Below are positions 16,755 through 26,816 of a stretch of 64,000 nucleotides of DNA, piece after piece (within the stretch, counting starts at the first letter, position 1; each line of letters opens with the position of its first letter). This DNA is from Roseibium algicola. Its GTDB lineage: Bacteria; Pseudomonadota; Alphaproteobacteria; Rhizobiales; Stappiaceae. The stretch spans positions 2,968,501 to 3,032,500 of the forward strand of contig NZ_CP019630.1 in NCBI RefSeq assembly GCF_001999245.1, given 5' to 3'. Under the pieces are notes generated by a model. It saw only the letters and a list, made by a program, of their open reading frames with translations, was not told the DNA's origin and ran no database searches. The position numbers and the translations under genes were made by a program.

Positions 16755-17345
16755 ATGAAACTGGACTCAAAACTCTTCGACAGCATCCGTGTGAAACCGG
16801 ACAAGGAACGGGTGGAACAGGACCGCCATCCTTCGTGCGACCATCCGGGTTGCAAGCGGCCAGGCACGCACCGGGCGCCGAAAGGGCGTGACCGGGAGGG
16901 GCAGTATTTCAATTTCTGCGTCGACCATGTGCGCGAATACAACAAGTCCTACAACTATTTTACAGGTATGGGCGACGACGACGTGCGCACCTATCAGAAG
17001 GACAGTCTGACGGGGCACCGGCCGACCTGGAAAATGGGCGTAAACCGGCAGGCAGCCGAGGGGCCGGACGGGTTCGACGCCCGCTCCAGCATGCGCTCCA
17101 ATGCGCAGCGGCGCACCGAGCAAGTTCGGCGTCCGCGCGAAAGAAAGCTACTAACGCTTGAAAAACGTTCCCTGGATGTGCTCAATCTGCCTTACACAGC
17201 CCGTGGCGCCGAAATCAAAGCGCGCTATAAGGAGCTTGTTAAATTGAACCATCCGGATGCCAATGGCGGTGACAGGTCTTCCGAAGACCGCCTGCGGGAA
17301 ATCATTCAGGCGTATAACGTTCTGAAAAAAGCCGGTTTCCTTTAG
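16755..17345 (+). CDS. J-domain protein with N-terminal Cys-rich region
   Basis: A 196-aa co-chaperone-like protein. The J domain is at the C-terminus (residues about 142-196), unlike DnaJ, with the diagnostic HPD in LNHPDANGG. The N-terminal half contains a conserved Cys/His cluster ([18 protein letters not shown], and [18 protein letters not shown]) that may bind metal. It lies 67 bp upstream of cobS. The location next to cobS-cobT is typical of this order, but a direct role in cobalamin synthesis is not shown. Confidence 0.85.
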   Translation: MKLDSKLFDSIRVKPDKERVEQDRHPSCDHPGCKRPGTHRAPKGRDREGQYFNFCVDHVREYNKSYNYFTGMGDDDVRTYQKDSLTGHRPTWKMGVNRQAAEGPDGFDARSSMRSNAQRRTEQVRRPRERKLLTLEKRSLDVLNLPYTARGAEIKARYKELVKLNHPDANGGDRSSEDRLREIIQAYNVLKKAGFL

Positions 17346-17412
17346 AGCCTGCAGGGTCCTGCCGGCTTTTCCCAAACGACCCTTCCCGAACTTCCGGGAC
17401 TGCGGAGGACTG

Positions 17413-18399
17413 ATGACTGAGACGACGACTGCGGCCATGGCCATGCCGGACACTGAAATTTCCGTAGAAGAGGTTTTCGGTTTCAAGTCCGACCTCAAGG
17501 TACCTGCATTTTCCGCGCCGTCAGAACATGTGCCCGAGCGTGACGAAGACTACCTGTTCGACCGCGCGACCACGTTGGCGATCCTGGCGGGTTTTGCTCA
17601 TAACCGGCGCGTGATGGTGACCGGGTATCACGGTACCGGTAAATCGACCCACATCGAGCAGGTGGCGTCGCGTCTCAACTGGCCGTGTATTCGCGTCAAC
17701 CTGGACAGCCATATTTCCCGTATCGATCTGGTCGGCAAGGACGCGATCGTGATCAAGGACGGCAAGCAGGTCACCGAGTTTCGCGACGGGATCCTGCCCT
17801 GGGCCTATCAGCACAATGTCGCGCTGGTCTTCGACGAATACGACGCCGGCCGTCCGGACGTGATGTTCGTGATCCAGCGTATTCTGGAATCTTCCGGCCG
17901 CCTGACGCTGCTCGACCAGAGCCGGGTCATCCGTCCGCATGCCGCCTTCCGGCTGTTCGCCACCGCCAACACGGTTGGTCTCGGCGATACCTCAGGTCTT
18001 TATCACGGCACACAGCAGATCAACCAGGCGCAGATGGACCGTTGGTCGATCGTCACCACGCTGAACTACCTGCCGCATGACAACGAGGTGGATATCGTTC
18101 TGTCGAAGGCCAAGCACTTCCAGTCGGACGAAGGCCGCAATACCGTTTCCAAGATGGTACGCCTGGCGGACATGACCCGGAACGCCTTCATCAACGGCGA
18201 CCTGTCCACGGTCATGAGCCCGCGTACGGTCATTACCTGGGCGGAAAATGCCCAGATATTCGGCGATGTCGGCTTTTCCTTCCGCCTGACCTTCCTCAAC
18301 AAGTGCGACGACATGGAACAGTCCCTGGTGGCAGAGTTCTATCAGCGCTGCTTCGGTGAAGATCTGCCGGAATCCTCCGTCAACGTAGTCATGAGCTGA
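17413..18399 (+). CDS. cobS: Cobaltochelatase AAA+ subunit CobS
   Basis: The AAA+ ATPase subunit of the aerobic cobalt chelatase (CobNST), which inserts cobalt into hydrogenobyrinic acid a,c-diamide. The 328-aa protein has Walker [10 protein letters not shown] (about residues 71-79), Walker [12 protein letters not shown] (about 136-146) and sensor and arginine-finger segments after [15 protein letters not shown]. The start has GCGGAGG seven bases before the ATG. CobT follows after 7 bp. CobN is not in this window. Confidence 0.95.
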   Translation: MTETTTAAMAMPDTEISVEEVFGFKSDLKVPAFSAPSEHVPERDEDYLFDRATTLAILAGFAHNRRVMVTGYHGTGKSTHIEQVASRLNWPCIRVNLDSHISRIDLVGKDAIVIKDGKQVTEFRDGILPWAYQHNVALVFDEYDAGRPDVMFVIQRILESSGRLTLLDQSRVIRPHAAFRLFATANTVGLGDTSGLYHGTQQINQAQMDRWSIVTTLNYLPHDNEVDIVLSKAKHFQSDEGRNTVSKMVRLADMTRNAFINGDLSTVMSPRTVITWAENAQIFGDVGFSFRLTFLNKCDDMEQSLVAEFYQRCFGEDLPESSVNVVMS

Positions 18400-18406
18400 G
18401 GTCCCG

Positions 18407-20317
18407 ATGGCACCGCGGCCGGGTCACAATTCCCTTCCGGGCAACAAGCCCGCACCGAGCACCGAGCCATTCAAGCAATCGGTGTCCGGTACCATGCGGG
18501 CGATTTCCGGAGAACCGGAACTGGAAGTCATCTTTTCCGGTGACCGGCCCGGTCTCAGCGGCATGTCCGCGCGCTTGCCCGAGCCTTCGCGCAAGATCAA
18601 CGCGCGCGAGATCGCGATCACCCGTGGCCTGTCGGACAGCATCGCCCTGCGCATTGCCTGCCACGACAAGGCTGTTCATTCCAAGAACATGCCGCAGGGC
18701 CCGGACGCGCGGGCGATTTTCGAAGCGGTCGAACAGGCCCGCTGCGAAGCCGTTGGCGCACGTCGGATGCAAGGGGTTGCCGACAACCTGTCTGTGATGC
18801 TGGACGACCGGTTCCGCAAGTCCGGTGCGCCGGATATCTCCAGCCGGGAAGAAGCGCCGCTGCAGGATGCCCTGTCCCTGCTGGTGCGTGAACGCCTGAC
18901 CGGTGCGAAGCCGCCGGAAAGCGCGACCAAGCTCGTCGACATGTGGCGTGGCTGGATCGAGGACAAGGCCGGTGCCGACCTTGACAGGCTGGAAGCCGAA
19001 GTCGAGGACCAGAATTCTTTCGCGGCCCGTCTGCGGGACGTCCTGAAATCGCTCGACATGGGCGATGAGCTTGGCGATCACGACCAGGACATGGACCCGG
19101 AAGAAAACGAGGACCAGGGCAACAACGACGAAGCTGAATCGGGCGACGACAGCGAAGAAGATTCCGGCGAACAGGAAGCCTCTCCGCAGGAGATGGAACT
19201 TTCCGGCGAAGAGCAGGAAAGCGGCGATACGGAAGCTGCCGAAGCCGATATGGAAGACTTCGCCGATCAGGACATGTCTGAGGATACCGAGGAACCGGGC
19301 GAAAGCGACCGACCCGATACGCCGTTTTCCAACCGGCCGGAATCCGACTACCGGGTGTTCACCACCCAGTTTGACGAGACGATTACCGCTGAAGAACTTT
19401 GCGACATGGCGGAGCTCGATCGTCTGCGCGGGTTCCTGGACAAGCAGTTGACCCACCTGCAAGGGGCCGTGGCGCGCCTTGCCAACCGGTTGCAGCGCAA
19501 GCTGATGGCGCAGCAGAACCGGGCCTGGGACTTCGACCTTGAAGAAGGGCTTCTGGACACCGCCAGACTGACCCGTGCCGTAACCGATCCGATGGCCCCG
19601 CTTGCCTTCAAGCAGGAGCGGGACACCAATTTCCGCGACACGGTCGTGACGCTGCTTCTGGACAACTCGGGCTCCATGCGCGGGCGTCCGATCACCGTTG
19701 CCGCCACTTGTGCCGACATTCTGGCGCGCACGCTGGAGCGCTGCGGCGTGAAGGTCGAGATCCTCGGCTTCACCACCAAGGCCTGGAAAGGCGGCCAGTC
19801 GCGGGAGAGCTGGATCGGTGCGGGCAAGCCGCCGACACCTGGCCGGCTCAACGATCTGCGCCACATCATCTACAAGTCCGCGGATGCGCCCTGGCGCCGG
19901 GCCCGGCGCAACCTCGGCCTGATGATGCGCGAGGGCCTTTTGAAGGAAAACATCGACGGCGAAGCCCTGCTGTGGGCTCATGACCGGCTGATGGCGCGGC
20001 CCGAACAACGTCGCATCCTGATGATGATTTCCGACGGCGCGCCGGTGGACGACACCACGCTTTCGGTCAACCCGGGCAACTATCTGGAGCGCCACCTGCG
20101 CTACGTCATCGAGGAAATCGAGACCCGGTCACCGGTCGAGCTGATCGCCATCGGTATCGGACACGACGTCACGCGCTACTACCGACGGGCGGTCACCATT
20201 GTCGATGCCGAAGAACTTGCGGGTGCCATGACAGACCAGCTTGCCAACCTTTTCGACGACGAGGTGGACACCTCCTTCAACACGCGTGGCCGCCGTCGCC
20301 GCGCGGGTCATCGTTAG
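18407..20317 (+). CDS. cobT: Cobaltochelatase subunit CobT
   Basis: Partner of CobS in the ATP-dependent chelatase complex. The 636-aa protein has an N-terminal helical domain, a highly acidic linker (about residues 215-310, rich in Asp/Glu) and a C-terminal von Willebrand A domain. That domain has the MIDAS motif DNSGSMRG (about residues 417-424) and the second MIDAS Asp in [11 protein letters not shown]. Length and order match known CobT. It is co-transcribed with cobS. The acidic linker generates long spurious antisense frames. Confidence 0.95.
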   Translation: MAPRPGHNSLPGNKPAPSTEPFKQSVSGTMRAISGEPELEVIFSGDRPGLSGMSARLPEPSRKINAREIAITRGLSDSIALRIACHDKAVHSKNMPQGPDARAIFEAVEQARCEAVGARRMQGVADNLSVMLDDRFRKSGAPDISSREEAPLQDALSLLVRERLTGAKPPESATKLVDMWRGWIEDKAGADLDRLEAEVEDQNSFAARLRDVLKSLDMGDELGDHDQDMDPEENEDQGNNDEAESGDDSEEDSGEQEASPQEMELSGEEQESGDTEAAEADMEDFADQDMSEDTEEPGESDRPDTPFSNRPESDYRVFTTQFDETITAEELCDMAELDRLRGFLDKQLTHLQGAVARLANRLQRKLMAQQNRAWDFDLEEGLLDTARLTRAVTDPMAPLAFKQERDTNFRDTVVTLLLDNSGSMRGRPITVAATCADILARTLERCGVKVEILGFTTKAWKGGQSRESWIGAGKPPTPGRLNDLRHIIYKSADAPWRRARRNLGLMMREGLLKENIDGEALLWAHDRLMARPEQRRILMMISDGAPVDDTTLSVNPGNYLERHLRYVIEEIETRSPVELIAIGIGHDVTRYYRRAVTIVDAEELAGAMTDQLANLFDDEVDTSFNTRGRRRRAGHR

Positions 20318-20336
20318 TCGGCAGGATCTGGAAAAC

Positions 20337-21377
20337 ATGGGAGCAGAAAGGCGTCTTTCGGCAGGCAGCTTCGCGCTGGCTGCCGTCTTTCTCTCCACTT
20401 TCTGGTTTGCTGCGCCCGCCGCCGCCGGGGCGCCGGAGCTGCTTTCGGACGCACAGCCGGTCAAGGCCCGTACCCGGTCCATCGACACATTCCGCATAGG
20501 GCTTGCCGATACGACCTTCGGCAAGCTGACTTTTCTTGGCGGTCTGGAGCTGATAGCCGCGGACCGCAAGGTCGGCGGGCTTTCCGGTCTGATCAGTCTG
20601 GACGGGGGAAGCGCGTTTCTGGCGGTCACCGACAACGGGCATTGGGTCAGTGGCCGAATCGTGCAGACAGCGGATGGCAAGCCGACGGAGATCGAAGACT
20701 TGCGGTTCGCGCCGCTTTTGGGTGCCGATGGCAAAACGCTCGATGCACGCTGGGGTCATGATACCGAGGCACTGACGCTGTCGGGCTCCGGTCTTTATGT
20801 CACTGCTGAAACCCGCAACGCCATCTACCGATATCCGTGGCCGATTTCGACCGGCAAGGAAAGGATGATCGGTGAAGTCGCGCTGCCGCAGGATATTCGC
20901 GATCTGCCGCGCAACACCGGTCTGGAAGCTCTGGCGGCCGGGCCGGAGGACGGCCCGTTGGCCGGCAAGCTCGTGGCTGTCGCGGAATCAGCGCCAAGCG
21001 ACCTGCATGATCTGTCTGGCTTCATCATCGGTCCGGACGGCACGGAACGTTTCACCATCCGCCGGTATGAGCGCTTCGATGCGACGGATGCGGCGTTTCT
21101 GCCCGGCGGCGACATGATTCTGGTGGAGCGCCGCTTCAGCCTGCGTGATCTGATCGGCCTGCGGCTGCGGCGGTTCAAAGGAGCCGACATTGCTGCCGGA
21201 GCCGTTCTGGAAGGCGAGTTGCTGCTGGAGGCCGACTTCAACTCCCAGATCGACAACATGGAAGCTCTGGGTATTCACACCAATGAAAACGGTGAAACAA
21301 TCCTGACGCTTGTCTCCGACAACAACCGTTCGATCCTGCAGAGGACCTTGTTCCTGAGGTTTCGGCTGGAAGATTGA
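20337..21377 (+). CDS. Secreted esterase-like (phytase-like) protein
   Basis: A 346-aa exported protein of the esterase-like activity of phytase family (PF13449), a beta-propeller-like fold. The signal peptide covers about residues 10-30 (SFALAAVFLSTFWFAAPAAAGA). Body motifs include GGLSGLISLDGGSAFLAVTDNGHW and NTGLEALAAGPEDG, and a C-terminal MEALGIHTNENGETILTLVSDNN, all typical. The start was set at 20337 because the signal begins there. It follows cobT by 19 bp and may be read through from it, though a link to cobalamin is not evident. Substrate unknown. Confidence 0.8.
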   Translation: MGAERRLSAGSFALAAVFLSTFWFAAPAAAGAPELLSDAQPVKARTRSIDTFRIGLADTTFGKLTFLGGLELIAADRKVGGLSGLISLDGGSAFLAVTDNGHWVSGRIVQTADGKPTEIEDLRFAPLLGADGKTLDARWGHDTEALTLSGSGLYVTAETRNAIYRYPWPISTGKERMIGEVALPQDIRDLPRNTGLEALAAGPEDGPLAGKLVAVAESAPSDLHDLSGFIIGPDGTERFTIRRYERFDATDAAFLPGGDMILVERRFSLRDLIGLRLRRFKGADIAAGAVLEGELLLEADFNSQIDNMEALGIHTNENGETILTLVSDNNRSILQRTLFLRFRLED

Positions 21378-21447
21378 GGCGCGGGAGCACTTCTGCCCGG
21401 CAAGTCGATCCCCGGACGACCAACCCCGCCTTTGTCGCGCCTGATGC

Positions 21448-22113
21448 CTAGGCGGCAGTTCCCTTCGGCATGGCCTGAAACAGGCCGAGCACGATGCGGT
21501 AAGGGGCGAGCAGGGCGACGGCAACCAGCATCTTGACCAGGAAGTCTCCCACGGCCAGCGACACCCACAGCAGCGCCTGGGTATCGTCGCTGATGCCCAG
21601 GAAGGGCACCGGGAAGGCGAGCGAGCTGTCGTCCATCCCGAACAGGCCGTCGATGAAGGCGAAGCTGGCGGAAAAGGCGATGCCGAAGAACAGGAGCGTG
21701 TCGATTACCGAGCCGATGAAGGAAGAGGTGATCGGCGCTTTCCACCAGGCCAGCTTTCGCATGCGGTCGAATATCGTCACGTCCAGCAATTGCGCGACCA
21801 GGAACGCGGTGCCGGAGGCGATGGCAATGCGGGGCGTCGCCAGCCAGATTGACAGGACCACGGCAATCAGGAAGCCGGCAATCACAACCTTACGTGCGGC
21901 GGTCGGGCCGAAGCGGCGGTTGGTGAGATCGGTCACCAGGAAGGCGACCGGGTAGGTGAACGCACCCCAGGTGAGCGTATCGGCAAGATTGACACCGCCG
22001 ATGAAATGCTCGACCGGGAACTGGACCAGAAAGTTGGATGCAACGACAACGGCCGCCATCGCCAGAATGGCGACAACGTGATGGCTCGCGGAGAAGGTCC
22101 GGGTTTCGGTCAT
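21448..22113 (-). CDS. yhhQ: Queuosine precursor transporter (VUT/YhhQ family)
   Basis: A 221-aa inner-membrane protein of the vitamin-uptake (VUT) family PF02592. E. coli YhhQ imports the queuosine precursors preQ0 and preQ1. About six helices are visible. Conserved segments include NLADTLTWGAFTYPVAFLVTDLTNRRFG and SGTAFLVAQLLDVTIFDRMR, and SSFIGSVIDTLLFFGIAF. It lies downstream of rpmB on the same strand, with a hairpin between them. Confidence 0.88.
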   Translation of the reverse strand: MTETRTFSASHHVVAILAMAAVVVASNFLVQFPVEHFIGGVNLADTLTWGAFTYPVAFLVTDLTNRRFGPTAARKVVIAGFLIAVVLSIWLATPRIAIASGTAFLVAQLLDVTIFDRMRKLAWWKAPITSSFIGSVIDTLLFFGIAFSASFAFIDGLFGMDDSSLAFPVPFLGISDDTQALLWVSLAVGDFLVKMLVAVALLAPYRIVLGLFQAMPKGTAA

Positions 22114-22133
22114 GTGTTCACCTCATAACGACA

Positions 22134-22161
22134 GACGCCCAACCGATATCGATTGGGCGTC
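22134..22161 (-). terminator. Hairpin between rpmB and yhhQ
   Basis: GACGCCCAA (22134-22142) and TTGGGCGTC (22153-22161) are perfect inverted copies around a 10-nt loop that itself contains CGATATCG. The T-tail on the minus strand is poor (TGTCGTTATG), so it may terminate rpmB inefficiently or sit in the yhhQ leader. Confidence 0.5.
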
Positions 22162-22229
22162 CTGAAAAGGTTCTTTGCAAGTATGCGAGCTGCCTGCTGC
22201 CGGAGCGAGCCGTGCAGGCGCTTCAGGCC

Positions 22230-22526
22230 TTAAGCGGCAGCGGCTTCAGCCTGCTTGCGCTTGATGTCGACCTTGATCTTGCGAGCAGCGTCGGACAGGT
22301 CCGCGTCGCTTGCCTTCATCAGGTATGCGTCCAGACCACCGCGGTGTTCGACGGAGCGCAGTGCGTGTGCGCAGACCTTCAGCTTGAAGGTTTCGCCGAG
22401 CGTGTCGCTGATGAGGGACACGTTGCACAGGTTCGGCAGGAACCGGCGGCGGGACTTGTTGTTAGCGTGGGAGACGTTGTTGCCCGTCATCACATCTTTG
22501 CCGGAGAGTTCGCAACGGCGTGCCAT
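22230..22526 (-). CDS. rpmB: 50S ribosomal protein L28
   Basis: A 98-aa ribosomal protein with the N-terminal signature [20 protein letters not shown] and [11 protein letters not shown], extended at the C-terminus as in alphaproteobacteria. The zinc-binding Cys pairs of the C+ form are not present. AAGGTGAT stands before the ATG. It has its own strong promoter at 22648-22676 and a leader of about 115 nt. Confidence 0.96.
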   Translation of the reverse strand: MARRCELSGKDVMTGNNVSHANNKSRRRFLPNLCNVSLISDTLGETFKLKVCAHALRSVEHRGGLDAYLMKASDADLSDAARKIKVDIKRKQAEAAAA

Positions 22527-22647
22527 GATATCACCTTTTGTTTTCGTGGCTGGGCCGTTACTTTGAACCCAGCAAGTCCAACCGGAACCGGCGCGGACCT
22601 GAGGCCCGGCGACATCGTCTCCGGCATTTCTCGGAAAAAGTTGCCCC

Positions 22648-22701
22648 GCTATAATGGGAGTGAAGGCCAACGTCAAGACATCTCCGCCGCTTTGCGGAGA
22701 T
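22648..22701 (-). promoter_or_regulatory. rpmB promoter with upstream inverted repeat
   Basis: On the minus strand TTGACG (22676-22671), 17 nt, TATAGC (22653-22648) is a near-consensus sigma70 promoter about 120 bp before rpmB. Immediately upstream ATCTCCGC (22680-22687) and GCGGAGAT (22694-22701) form a perfect 8-bp inverted repeat. The rest of the 340-bp gap (22527-22866) holds the rpmB leader and, presumably, the promoter of the DUF3108 gene. Confidence 0.65.
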
Positions 22702-22866
22702 TCACTGCTTTTATTTGCAGGACGCCCGGCTGTTAACCAGTGAGTTACCATAATTTAGAATGATTGGGGTCGTTCATCGAGCGGGATTTATGGTATCTTT
22801 CCGTCGCGGAACACTCATGGCGCGGGGGCGCAATTCGCTGCCAGACGGCAGTCCGGAGGTTTTGAA

Positions 22867-23700
22867 GTGTTTGGTTTGATGTCTCTCGGGCGGCTGGTCG
22901 CCCTGCCAATGCTTGCTGCGGCGCTGCTGACGACACCGGCGGAAGCCAAGAAAAACAGCGTCGGCGGCCTTTACAATATTTCGATTGCCGGCTTCAAGGT
23001 CGGGCGCGGAACGCTGTCGCTCGTCATGCAGGGCAATGCCTATTCGGCCAAGGTCAGTCTGGAGCCGGCAGGTATCGGCACGCTGTTCACCACCGGCAAG
23101 GGTGGGGCGGAAGCATCCGGCTGGATGGTCGGATCGCGCGTCGTGCCGTCGAAATACAGGATGGCGTCGCACGCCTCCAATCTCGATTTCTACGTCAACC
23201 TGAGCCAGGGCTCCGGGTCCATCCGTTCAATGGAAGTCGCGCCGCAGTTCAAGCCTAATCCGGAGCGGATCAAGGTGACGGATCGGCATACGCGCAATGC
23301 GATCGATCCGCTGAGCGCCGCTCTGATGCCGGTCGGCCGTGCCAAGGACAGTCTCGGGCCGAAGGCCTGTTCGCGTCGTCTGCCGGTGTTCGACGGCTGG
23401 ACACGGTTCGATATCAAGCTGAGCTATTCCGGCACGAAGGAAGTCTCGGGCCACGGCTATGACGGCCAGGTCGTTGTTTGCAAGGCCCGCTGGGTACCTG
23501 TCGCCGGGCACCGCCCGTCCAAGGATTCGGTCAAATACATGGCTCAGGCCAACATGGAAGTGTGGGTTGCGCCGATGGGCCGTGACAACGTGCTCGTCCC
23601 CTACCGGATTTCCATAGACACCAAGAACGGCCGCCTGATCGTGGAAGCAGACAAGCTCAAGATCGACGGTGCCGGCAGCGATCAGGCATCCGTCGACTGA
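22867..23700 (+). CDS. Exported DUF3108-family protein
   Basis: A 277-aa protein with a signal peptide (residues about 4-26, ending AEAKKN) and a domain matching DUF3108: YNISIAGFKVGRGTLSLVMQGNAYSAKVSL, then YRMASHASNLDFYVNLSQGSG and a late RISIDTKNGRLIVEADKL. Such proteins are periplasmic and of unknown function. The GTG at 22867 is chosen because GGAGG lies 8 bases before it; an ATG four codons later is an alternative. It is monocistronic and divergent from rpmB. Confidence 0.82.
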   Translation: MFGLMSLGRLVALPMLAAALLTTPAEAKKNSVGGLYNISIAGFKVGRGTLSLVMQGNAYSAKVSLEPAGIGTLFTTGKGGAEASGWMVGSRVVPSKYRMASHASNLDFYVNLSQGSGSIRSMEVAPQFKPNPERIKVTDRHTRNAIDPLSAALMPVGRAKDSLGPKACSRRLPVFDGWTRFDIKLSYSGTKEVSGHGYDGQVVVCKARWVPVAGHRPSKDSVKYMAQANMEVWVAPMGRDNVLVPYRISIDTKNGRLIVEADKLKIDGAGSDQASVD

Positions 23701-23718
23701 TCACCGACCCTTCTTCGG

Positions 23719-23745
23719 CCCTTTCCGGCAAAAATCCGGGAAGGG
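23719..23745 (+). terminator. Probable terminator of the DUF3108 gene
   Basis: CCCTTTCCGG (23719-23728) pairs with CCGGGAAGGG (23736-23745), one G-T pair, 7-nt loop, followed by TTTCCC. The T-run is short. The remaining gap to accA (to 24030) shows no frame I trust and presumably carries the accA promoter. Confidence 0.6.
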
Positions 23746-24030
23746 TTTCCCAGGCGCGACAGGCTTTCAATCCCTGTTTGCCGGCACACCGAGACTTGCG
23801 CCCACTTGCGTCTCTTGATACAGCCCTCCAACTATGCGTTCAGGCACGCTTGCGTTGCCTGGAGCATCTTGCGTTGTTCAGACGCGGCAAAGATGCTTGA
23901 ACGTCTTTGAAATGATCGACATTCGGGTGGCTGGTCGCTTTCGGCTGGTAATCCTTCGATCTTGTGACAGAATTTCCGGAGCGGCCGCCGGACGTAAGGC
24001 GGTGCCGGCTTGTTTCAGGTAACCGAGTAA

Positions 24031-24990
24031 ATGCACAGCTATTTGGAATTCGAAAAGCCCGTTGCAGACATTGAAGGCAAGATCCAGGAGCTGCGCGCTC
24101 TGGCCGGGGAAGATGGCGAAGCCGTCAATGTCGACAGTGAAATCGACCGGCTGAAAACGAAATCCTCGCAAACGCTGCAGGACCTCTACGCCAAACTGAC
24201 GCCCTGGCAGAAAACGCTCGTTGCCCGCCATCCCGATCGCCCGCATGCCGTTGCTTATATCGCCGGTCTGATCGAAGATTTCACGCCGCTTGCCGGTGAC
24301 AGGAAGTTTGCCGAAGATGCAGCGCTGATCGCCGGTATCGGTCGTTTTCGCGGTCAGTCGGTGGCTGTTCTGGCTCAGGAAAAAGGCCACGACACCGAAA
24401 CGCGTCTGAAGCACAACTTCGGCATGGTCCGTCCGGAAGGTTACCGCAAGGCGGTCAGGGTCATGGAAATGGCCGAACGTTTTGGCCTGCCGCTGATCAC
24501 CTTTGTCGACACCTCCGGCGCCTATCCGGGACGCGGGGCTGAAGAGCGCGGCCAGTCCGAAGCCATCGCCCGCTCGACGGATGTCGGCCTCGGCCTTGGA
24601 ACGCCGTCCGTTTCCGTCGTCATTGGCGAAGGCGGCTCCGGTGGCGCGATCGCGATCGCGACCGCCAACAAGGTTCTCATGATGGAACACGCGATCTATT
24701 CGGTGATTTCACCGGAAGGCGCCGCCTCCATCCTGTGGCGCGACAGCGCCAAGGCGCAGGACGCTGCGACAGCACTGAAGATCACCGCACAGGATCTCAA
24801 GCAGCTCGGTGTCATCGACGACATCATCAAGGAGCCTGTCGGCGGTGCGCACCGTGCACGTGAAATCGTTATCGACAACGCGGGCAAGGCGATCGAATCT
24901 GCGCTGAAAGAGTTGGCGGGCCTGTCGCCGGATGAAATACGCAAGCAGCGGCGCGAAAAATTCATCGCTATCGGCAGAACCCTGAGCTAG
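24031..24990 (+). CDS. accA: Acetyl-CoA carboxylase carboxyltransferase subunit alpha
   Basis: Alpha subunit of the carboxyltransferase that makes malonyl-CoA for fatty acid synthesis. The 319-aa protein starts [22 protein letters not shown], the usual N-terminus. It carries the crotonase-fold core with [25 protein letters not shown] and the oxyanion-hole glycines in [12 protein letters not shown], then [19 protein letters not shown]. accD is not in this window, as usual for this order. Confidence 0.97.
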   Translation: MHSYLEFEKPVADIEGKIQELRALAGEDGEAVNVDSEIDRLKTKSSQTLQDLYAKLTPWQKTLVARHPDRPHAVAYIAGLIEDFTPLAGDRKFAEDAALIAGIGRFRGQSVAVLAQEKGHDTETRLKHNFGMVRPEGYRKAVRVMEMAERFGLPLITFVDTSGAYPGRGAEERGQSEAIARSTDVGLGLGTPSVSVVIGEGGSGGAIAIATANKVLMMEHAIYSVISPEGAASILWRDSAKAQDAATALKITAQDLKQLGVIDDIIKEPVGGAHRAREIVIDNAGKAIESALKELAGLSPDEIRKQRREKFIAIGRTLS

Positions 24991-25076
24991 GTCTTCCGGT
25001 TGCCGGGTTCGGCAATATCGCCACGCTGGTAACCGCGCTGTTCACCAAACTGCTGTATTTCGGAAAAAAACGATGC

Positions 25077-25102
25077 AAGGCCGCCGTAAAAGCGGCCTTT
25101 TT
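25077..25102 (+). terminator. Rho-independent terminator of accA
   Basis: AAGGCCGC pairs with GCGGCCTT (25092-25099) around CGTAAAA, followed by further T. The rest of the gap up to 25334 contains no convincing gene; it should hold the promoter of the next gene. Confidence 0.85.
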
Positions 25103-25334
25103 GCCATCCTGTGGCCAGAATTTGCCGTCATTCAGGCGAAGTTGGGACGCGCAAGATGACGCTTGGGCAAGTTTTTGTTCCTATCACCATAATTTTGGTC
25201 GCAGGCACAATCCGGTTTCAGTAACTTATCGTCAACCATCATTCCCTAGCCTTTGCGCGGGGGCGAGGACGCAGGAAATGCGGCAAGGCAGTTCGTTCGC
25301 CTTTGTCGGTTTCCGCTTAGTTTGGGACAGTATC

Positions 25335-26606
25335 ATGGTCTTTCGGCGCCTTATGAACACGCCAGCCGGCCTTCTTCTTGGCAACAGCGGCCTGAGTGGC
25401 CGCAAGGCAGCCCGTCTTGGTGCGGCGCTGATGATTGCCGGTGTGCTGGCGGCTTGCCAGGCAGACGAATTTACTGCAGGCCCCAACAAGGCGCAGCAGC
25501 CTGTCAGCGCGTCGATCAAGCGCAAGATGAACGATCTCAACATGAGCTCGACCTCGCCGATCATGATCCGGATCTTCAAGGAAGAAAGTGCTCTGGAAGT
25601 CTGGAAACAGACCCGCACGGGCAAATACCAGCTTCTGGACGAGTTCGAGATCTGCAAATGGTCCGGCAAGCTCGGCCCGAAGTTCAAGGAAGGCGACCGT
25701 CAGGCCCCGGAAGGCTTCTACGAGATCACGCCTGCCCTGATGAACCCGAATTCCAGTTATCACCTGGCTTTCAACCTCGGTTACCCGAATTCCTATGACC
25801 GCTCCCACGGCCGCACCGGCTCGCATCTGATGGTGCATGGCGCCTGTTCGTCCCGTGGCTGCTACGCGATGACGGACGAGCAGGTCCAGGACATCTACGC
25901 GCTTGCCCGCGACAGCTTCAAGGGTGGTCAGCGCTCCTTCCAGGTCCAGGCCTTTCCCTTCCGCATGACGCCGGAAAACATGGCTCGCCACCGCGACAGC
26001 GAGCACATGGAATTCTGGAAAATGCTGAAGACCGGCTACGACCATTTCGAGATCACGCAGACCCCGCCGCAGATTTCCGTCTGCGAGAAGAAATACGTGT
26101 TCGATGCCACCACGCTGGTGGAAGGCGTACCCTTCCGGGCCAGCGCCAAATGCCCCGACTATCAGGTGAGCCCGAGCATCGCGACGGCAGTTGCCTCCAA
26201 GCAGCGCCGCGACAACGAGAAATACCAGCAGCTTGCTGCCCGCTTCGATGCTCGTGACGAGCGCCAGAAGCGCTGGGAAGAGCGCTCCAACCGGCTTGCC
26301 GAAGCGCTTGGCGGTGGTGAGGACGACACCAACCCGGCTGTTGCCACGGCCGAGACGGCTGCGCCTGACGTACAGCCCGCCGCCGAAACGGCGACGCCTG
26401 CAGTTCCTGCAGAAGCGGCTCCGGCAGCACAGCGGCGTCCGGGCTCGGCGGTCGAGACCGCCTTTGCCCCGCAGGACCAGTCGGGCGGCGGCTCTGTCGG
26501 AAGCTTCTTCAAGCGTTGGGTACCCTTCGGTCCGAAAGCTTCGGAAGAAGGCGCTGGTGTTGGTCCGATCGAAACCGAAGTGGTTCCGGATACCAAGCCG
26601 AACTGA
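25335..26606 (+). CDS. L,D-transpeptidase lipoprotein (YafK-like)
   Basis: A 423-aa envelope enzyme of the YkuD (L,D-transpeptidase) superfamily, which cross-links or edits peptidoglycan. A basic N-terminus and helix lead to the lipobox VLAAC, so Cys41 should be acylated. The catalytic segment is SHLMVHGACSSRGCYAMTDEQ with His168 and Cys176. The family form resembles E. coli YafK (DpaA). Unusually, about 150 residues follow the domain: a charged helix (RRDNEKYQQLAARFDARDERQKRWEER), then a long Ala/Pro/Glu-rich low-complexity tail (about 330-400), perhaps spanning peptidoglycan. Confidence 0.88.
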   Translation: MVFRRLMNTPAGLLLGNSGLSGRKAARLGAALMIAGVLAACQADEFTAGPNKAQQPVSASIKRKMNDLNMSSTSPIMIRIFKEESALEVWKQTRTGKYQLLDEFEICKWSGKLGPKFKEGDRQAPEGFYEITPALMNPNSSYHLAFNLGYPNSYDRSHGRTGSHLMVHGACSSRGCYAMTDEQVQDIYALARDSFKGGQRSFQVQAFPFRMTPENMARHRDSEHMEFWKMLKTGYDHFEITQTPPQISVCEKKYVFDATTLVEGVPFRASAKCPDYQVSPSIATAVASKQRRDNEKYQQLAARFDARDERQKRWEERSNRLAEALGGGEDDTNPAVATAETAAPDVQPAAETATPAVPAEAAPAAQRRPGSAVETAFAPQDQSGGGSVGSFFKRWVPFGPKASEEGAGVGPIETEVVPDTKPN

Positions 26607-26678
26607 TCGGGCCCTGTCCCGGCTTCAGCCTCATACCCGGTCTTCAGCTCCATGGAGATCCCGCCCCCCGGATGATGT

Positions 26679-26714
26679 CCACATCCAGAGGATTGCAAAG
26701 TCCTCAGGATGTGG
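26679..26714. repeat. Long inverted repeat between convergent genes
   Basis: CCACATCCAGAGGA (26679-26692) and TCCTCAGGATGTGG (26701-26714) pair at 13 of 14 positions with an 8-nt loop. It sits between the transpeptidase and methyltransferase stops. No T-run follows on either strand. Confidence 0.65.
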
Positions 26715-26816
26715 AGGGAAGGCGATCCGAACTGCGTGACGGTGGAGTGAGCAGATCTTGCGTGATGTGGGAAGCTCGCGGCGCAAGCCCGCCGGCACAG
26801 CCTGCCTCAACGGACG

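Noticed and set aside
17150..17412. Cobalamin riboswitch before cobS
   Set aside because: The 67-bp gap before cobS is too short and shows no B12-box-like sequence.
18389..20095. 568-codon open frame antisense to cobT
   Set aside because: It arises from the acidic linker and VWA region of CobT; no ribosome site or domain.
22114..22229. preQ1 riboswitch before yhhQ
   Set aside because: The leader has a 9-bp hairpin but not the A-rich tail and conserved loop of preQ1-I, nor the other preQ1 classes as far as can be judged by eye.
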